DNA of 8,129 bases from Patescibacteria group bacterium (GTDB lineage: Bacteria > Patescibacteriota > Minisyncoccia > UBA6257 > 02-FULL-45-10c): NCBI GenBank assembly GCA_023474975.1, contig JAMCXE010000057.1, positions 1 to 8,129 on the forward strand, in the 5' to 3' direction. The notes beneath the pieces were generated by a model. It was not told the origin of the DNA and searched no databases. It saw only the letters and a list, made by a program, of their open reading frames with translations. This document shows, one piece after another, positions 6,869 through 8,129 of this stretch; positions within the stretch are counted from its first letter, which is position 1; each line of letters opens with the position of its first letter. Position numbers and translations under genes: made by a program.

Positions 6869-6942
6869 AATAGTAATAAACTACAGAACAAAAATCAGAG
6901 AACGTATTAATTGCGCTTGGTCTCCCTAAGGAGACCAAGGAA
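6862..6942 (+). repeat. 81-nt inverted repeat, left copy
   Basis: Contains GACTAG, an AT-rich spacer and a whole palindrome. Aligned base by base with the reverse complement of 8049-8129 it shows 9 differences in 81 positions. The two copies bracket 1.1 kb containing the TrpR-like gene. Confidence 0.9.
6916..6939. repeat. GGTCTCC palindrome, array copy 6
   Basis: CTTGGTCTCC and GGAGACCAAG around loop CTAA, a perfect 10-bp stem. It lies 81 bp beyond the stop of the TrpR-like gene and inside the left 81-nt inverted repeat. Its outer T-A pair corresponds to C-G in the inverted partner copy at 8052-8075. Confidence 0.93.
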
Positions 6943-7020
6943 GGAATAAGACTATAGATTTTTTACAGCTTATTTTTTATATAGAAGAAAAACCCGTGCC
7001 TCTAATTGATAAAACGCTAT

Positions 7021-7404
7021 TTAAAAGAATGGATCTAAAAACCCGCTAGTGCCTTTATATCTTGAACGGCGTCTTTTCACCGGCTTTTTAGAACCGCTAA
7101 AATTCGAGTATTTTCTCTTCCTGTTTGGATTTCGGCCATATCCCCTGCCTTCTAAAACATCCCTTGCTCTACTTATTGTATTTCCAGAAATACAATATTC
7201 TTTTTTAATATCACGATATTTATTATTTTTATTTAACAAAGCTATTACTGCGATTCTCTTAAAAAATTTGTCTTTTTCAATGCCCGTCATAAACCTATCA
7301 AAAAAATTATATAAATCGGATTCAGAAGAAATATTTTTAAATTCTTTTAATAAGATCGCGATAACTTCTTTTTCCAAAGCCTTGTTTATTTTTTTGTTAA
7401 CCAT
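7021..7404 (-). CDS. TrpR/YerC-like helix-turn-helix DNA-binding protein with basic tail
   Basis: A 127-aa protein. Residues about 10-60 are helical and contain LYNFFDRFMTGIEKDKFFKR, resembling the first half of the TrpR/YerC-YecD superfamily fold. Residues 63-86 (YRDIKKEYCISGNTISRARD and following) form the helix-turn-helix, with a Ser-Gly-Asn-Thr-Ile-Ser-Arg recognition segment like the ISxxTIxR pattern of that family. Residues 88-118 are a Gly/Arg/Lys-rich tail (GRNPNRKRK, KKPVKRRRSRYKG), probably disordered and nucleic-acid binding. No tryptophan-binding role can be inferred. The gene stands alone among the GGTCTCC palindromes, with one over its promoter region, so these are the obvious candidate binding sites (inference). 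The ATG at 7404 has no Shine-Dalgarno sequence. An antisense frame of 151 codons overlaps it but shows no recognisable protein pattern. Confidence 0.82.
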   Translation of the reverse strand: MVNKKINKALEKEVIAILLKEFKNISSESDLYNFFDRFMTGIEKDKFFKRIAVIALLNKNNKYRDIKKEYCISGNTISRARDVLEGRGYGRNPNRKRKYSNFSGSKKPVKRRRSRYKGTSGFLDPFF

Positions 7405-7447
7405 TGTTATTTTTTATAATTTATATAATTTATTAATTAATCATCAA

Positions 7448-7456
7448 ATTATATCA
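7448..7456 (-). promoter_or_regulatory. extended -10 promoter of the TrpR-like gene
   Basis: Minus-strand TGATATAAT: perfect TATAAT at 7453-7448 with the TGn extension. The predicted start is near 7441, giving an A/T-rich leader of about 37 nt before the ATG at 7404. The 17-bp -35 position (7471-7476) falls inside the palindrome at 7462-7498 and is not TTGACA-like, consistent with an extended -10 promoter overlapped by an operator. Confidence 0.6.
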
Positions 7457-7461
7457 CGGGC

Positions 7462-7498
7462 GCCCTCCTCCGGTCTCTTCAAGGAGACTGGGGAGGGC
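7462..7498. repeat. GGTCTCC palindrome upstream of the TrpR-like gene (candidate operator)
   Basis: A long stem of about 16 bp with core GGTCTCTTCAAGGAGACT, two additional G-T wobbles and one bulged C, extended by GCCCT/AGGGC. It is the copy closest to the start of the TrpR-like gene: it ends 58 bp from the ATG and 6 bp from the extended -10 box, so it covers the -35 region and upstream. Confidence 0.9.
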
Positions 7499-7581
7499 TA
7501 TTAATAATTAATAAAGTTAGTAAGTGGTATCGGCGAATACCGAAAACAATTAAAATTGCGTTTTAATATAAATAAATTTAT

Positions 7582-7615
7582 TTTTCCTTGGTCTCCCTAA
7601 GGAGACCGGGGGAAA
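7582..7615. repeat. GGTCTCC palindrome, right-side copy
   Basis: Core GGTCTCCCTAAGGAGACC with the outer stem TTTTCCTT paired to GGGGGAAA through G-T wobbles and A-T pairs, giving about 15 pairs. It precedes the ABAB tandem repeat. Confidence 0.92.
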
Positions 7616-7634
7616 TTACAGCCTCTCATCAAAT

Positions 7635-7776
7635 AAAAAGCACGGGGAGAGGAAAGGTGGCCGATCTAAAAACAAAAAAGCATGAGAAGGAGGATGGTTA
7701 ATCTAAAAACAAAAAGCATCGAAGAAAATGGCCGATCTAAAAACAAAAGGCATGAGAAGGAGGATGGTTAATCTGA
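7635..7776 (+). repeat. ABAB tandem repeat, four units of 32-39 nt
   Basis: Units run about 7635-7673, 7674-7710, 7711-7744 and 7745-7776. Each starts with A-rich sequence plus GCA(C/T) or GGCAT, and the first three end in GATCTAAAAAC or AATCTAAAAAC. Units 2 and 4 share a 24-nt identical block beginning GCATGAGAAGGAGGATGG; units 1 and 3 share GGCCGATCTAAAAAC. The pattern is therefore a duplicated two-unit repeat. A 30-codon reading frame through it has no features of a gene. Confidence 0.8.
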
Positions 7777-7780
7777 TAGC

Positions 7781-7840
7781 GGATAGATTGTCATGGCTTC
7801 GCCAGATCTTGCGTAGCAATGACTTTGCTACGCTCGCAAT
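7781..7840. repeat. REP-like palindromic element of a second type
   Basis: Contains a perfect 9-bp stem GCGTAGCAA / TTGCTACGC (7811-7819 and 7825-7833) with a 5-nt loop, preceded by GTCATGGCTTCGCC and the complementary ATGAC, so alternative pairings are possible. The reverse complement begins ATTGCGAGCGTAGCAAAGTC, a pattern seen in widespread bacterial REP-like sequences. It is unrelated to the GGTCTCC family. Confidence 0.6.
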
Positions 7841-7867
7841 AGCAAATAAAATCTAACGATCATCACC

Positions 7868-7891
7868 CATAGCCTCCTTAGAGGGATCAGG
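7868..7891. repeat. decayed GGTCTCC palindrome (probable)
   Basis: Aligned without gaps to the TTAG-loop form of the family it matches 18 of 24 positions, including CTCCTTAG at the centre, but the stem is mostly lost. Its position continues the array spacing. A chance match is possible. Confidence 0.4.
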
Positions 7892-7951
7892 AGATGCGGA
7901 AATTTATAATACAAATACAAAACGAATAAACAAAAATAAGGGTTCTCAATC

Positions 7952-7977
7952 CCTTGGTCTCCATAAGGAGACCGGGG
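7952..7977. repeat. GGTCTCC palindrome, right-side copy with ATAA loop
   Basis: CCTTGGTCTCC and GGAGACCGGGG around loop ATAA, 11 pairs including two T-G wobbles. Followed by a third partial copy of the conserved spacer (7979-8015). Confidence 0.92.
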
Positions 7978-7978
7978 A

Positions 7979-8015
7979 AAAGAATAGAATACTCGATCTT
8001 AATTATTTTTTTGCA
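7979..8015 (+). repeat. conserved inter-palindrome spacer, partial copy c
   Basis: The first 37 nt match the 50-nt spacer (AAAGAATAGAATACTCGATC and the following A/T tract through TTGCA) with about two differences from copy b, one being an extra T. It then diverges. A shorter 14-nt copy is at 6611-6624. Confidence 0.88.
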
Positions 8016-8048
8016 GTATTATATTGTTAATATTTCTCGCTATTAAAT

Positions 8049-8129
8049 TTCCCTGGTCTCCCTAAGGAGACCAGGCGTAATTAATACTTTATCAGATTTT
8101 TGTTCTGTAGTTTATTACTATTGCTAGTC
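8049..8129 (-). repeat. 81-nt inverted repeat, right copy (cut by window end)
   Basis: Reverse-complement partner of 6862-6942. The last bases (CTAGTC) correspond to the right arm of a palindrome in the left copy, so another palindrome probably begins at the window edge and the repeat may be longer than seen. Confidence 0.88.
8052..8075. repeat. GGTCTCC palindrome, last intact copy in the window
   Basis: CCTGGTCTCC and GGAGACCAGG around loop CTAA, a perfect 10-bp stem, inside the right 81-nt inverted repeat. Confidence 0.93.

Larger units (their letters stand above)
6347..7020. other. non-coding stretch between GT4 terminator and TrpR-like gene
   Basis: No convincing protein-coding frame. 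It begins with small GC-rich and AT-rich dyads (6352-6364; ATTCAT/ATGAAT at 6375-6390), then holds six palindromes at intervals of roughly 50-70 bp, the conserved spacers and the left inverted repeat. Nothing recognised at 6400-6500 or 6940-7020. Confidence 0.7.
7405..8129. other. non-coding stretch from TrpR-like promoter to window end
   Basis: No supported gene. It contains the TrpR-like promoter and candidate operator, four intact palindromes and one decayed one, the ABAB tandem repeat, the second REP-like element, a partial spacer copy and the right inverted repeat. Nothing recognised at 7500-7580 or 7892-7950. Confidence 0.7.

Noticed and set aside
7049..7504. 151-codon plus-strand open frame
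   Set aside because: It is antisense to the TrpR-like gene, shows only a biased hydrophobic composition from AT-rich reverse codons, and runs through the promoter and palindrome of that gene.
7682..7771. Small ORF of 29 residues plus stop in the ABAB repeat, with AGGAGG next to an ATG
   Set aside because: The AGGAGG directly abuts the ATG, which is too close for a ribosome-binding site, and the frame merely follows the tandem repeat.
6507..8075. CRISPR array
   Set aside because: The repeats are short palindromes in both orientations with variable arms, gaps range from about 47 bp to several hundred, some gaps are copies of each other, and no cas gene is present.
6507..8075. A row of intrinsic terminators
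   Set aside because: The GGTCTCC hairpins lack a T tract on either side in the transcribed sense, unlike the genuine terminator at 6318-6346, and most do not follow a gene.
6507..8075. Integron attC sites
   Set aside because: There are no cassette genes between the palindromes, no bulged-stem attC architecture and no integrase in the window.
6507..8075. Significance of the GGTCTC hexamer as a known type IIS restriction site in each arm
   Set aside because: The arms do contain that recognition sequence, but the conservation extends over the loop and paired flanks, and no restriction or methylase gene is seen here.

Overview
The window looks like a piece of an AT-rich bacterial chromosome, most likely a Patescibacteria/CPR (Parcubacteria-like) member. 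That assignment is inference. It rests on Lys/Ile/Asn-rich proteins, start codons preceded by A/T-rich leaders with no visible Shine-Dalgarno sequence, near-leaderless promoters, and a small YerC/TrpR-like DNA-binding protein of a kind common in that group. TGA is a normal stop (end of the glycosyltransferase at 6309-6311), so the code-25 lineages are not indicated.

Region 1 (2-6346) is a surface-glycan locus. The 3' end of an alpha-1,2-fucosyltransferase (GT11) enters on the + strand. Convergent to it, a minus-strand operon runs from 5024 down to 234: a GT4 glycosyltransferase, galE, gmd, a GDP-mannose mannosyl hydrolase-like Nudix gene, and fcl. Gmd and Fcl convert GDP-mannose to GDP-L-fucose, the donor for the GT11 enzyme. 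The Nudix protein may drain GDP-mannose from the branch point. GalE supplies UDP-galactose (or an epimerised relative), and the two GT4 enzymes build the chain. The second GT4 gene (5070-6311, +) diverges from the operon across a 45-bp promoter region and ends at a clear intrinsic terminator (6318-6346).

Region 2 (about 6347-8129) is mostly non-coding and is the unusual part. It holds ten intact copies, plus one decayed copy, of a palindrome with core GGTCTCC-NNNN-GGAGACC. An eleventh intact copy, a perfect 34-nt palindrome, sits alone inside the sugar operon between the GT4 gene and galE (3849-3882). The outer stem pairs change together from copy to copy (T-A, C-G, A-T), so base pairing is conserved rather than sequence. 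Spacers between palindromes are also repeated: one 50-nt spacer occurs twice with two differences, and an 81-nt spacer-plus-palindrome block occurs as an inverted pair (6862-6942 and 8049-8129).

Inside that inverted pair lies one gene, a 127-aa TrpR/YerC-like helix-turn-helix protein with an Arg/Lys-rich tail (7021-7404, minus). A palindrome (7462-7498) lies immediately upstream of a perfect extended -10 box (7448-7456) for this gene, where an operator would be expected. The working hypothesis is a self-contained unit of a small DNA-binding protein plus a dispersed palindrome family that it recognises and by which it is autoregulated. The sequence supports the layout; binding and function are untested inference. 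A second REP-like repeat and an ABAB tandem repeat lie in the same non-coding stretch.
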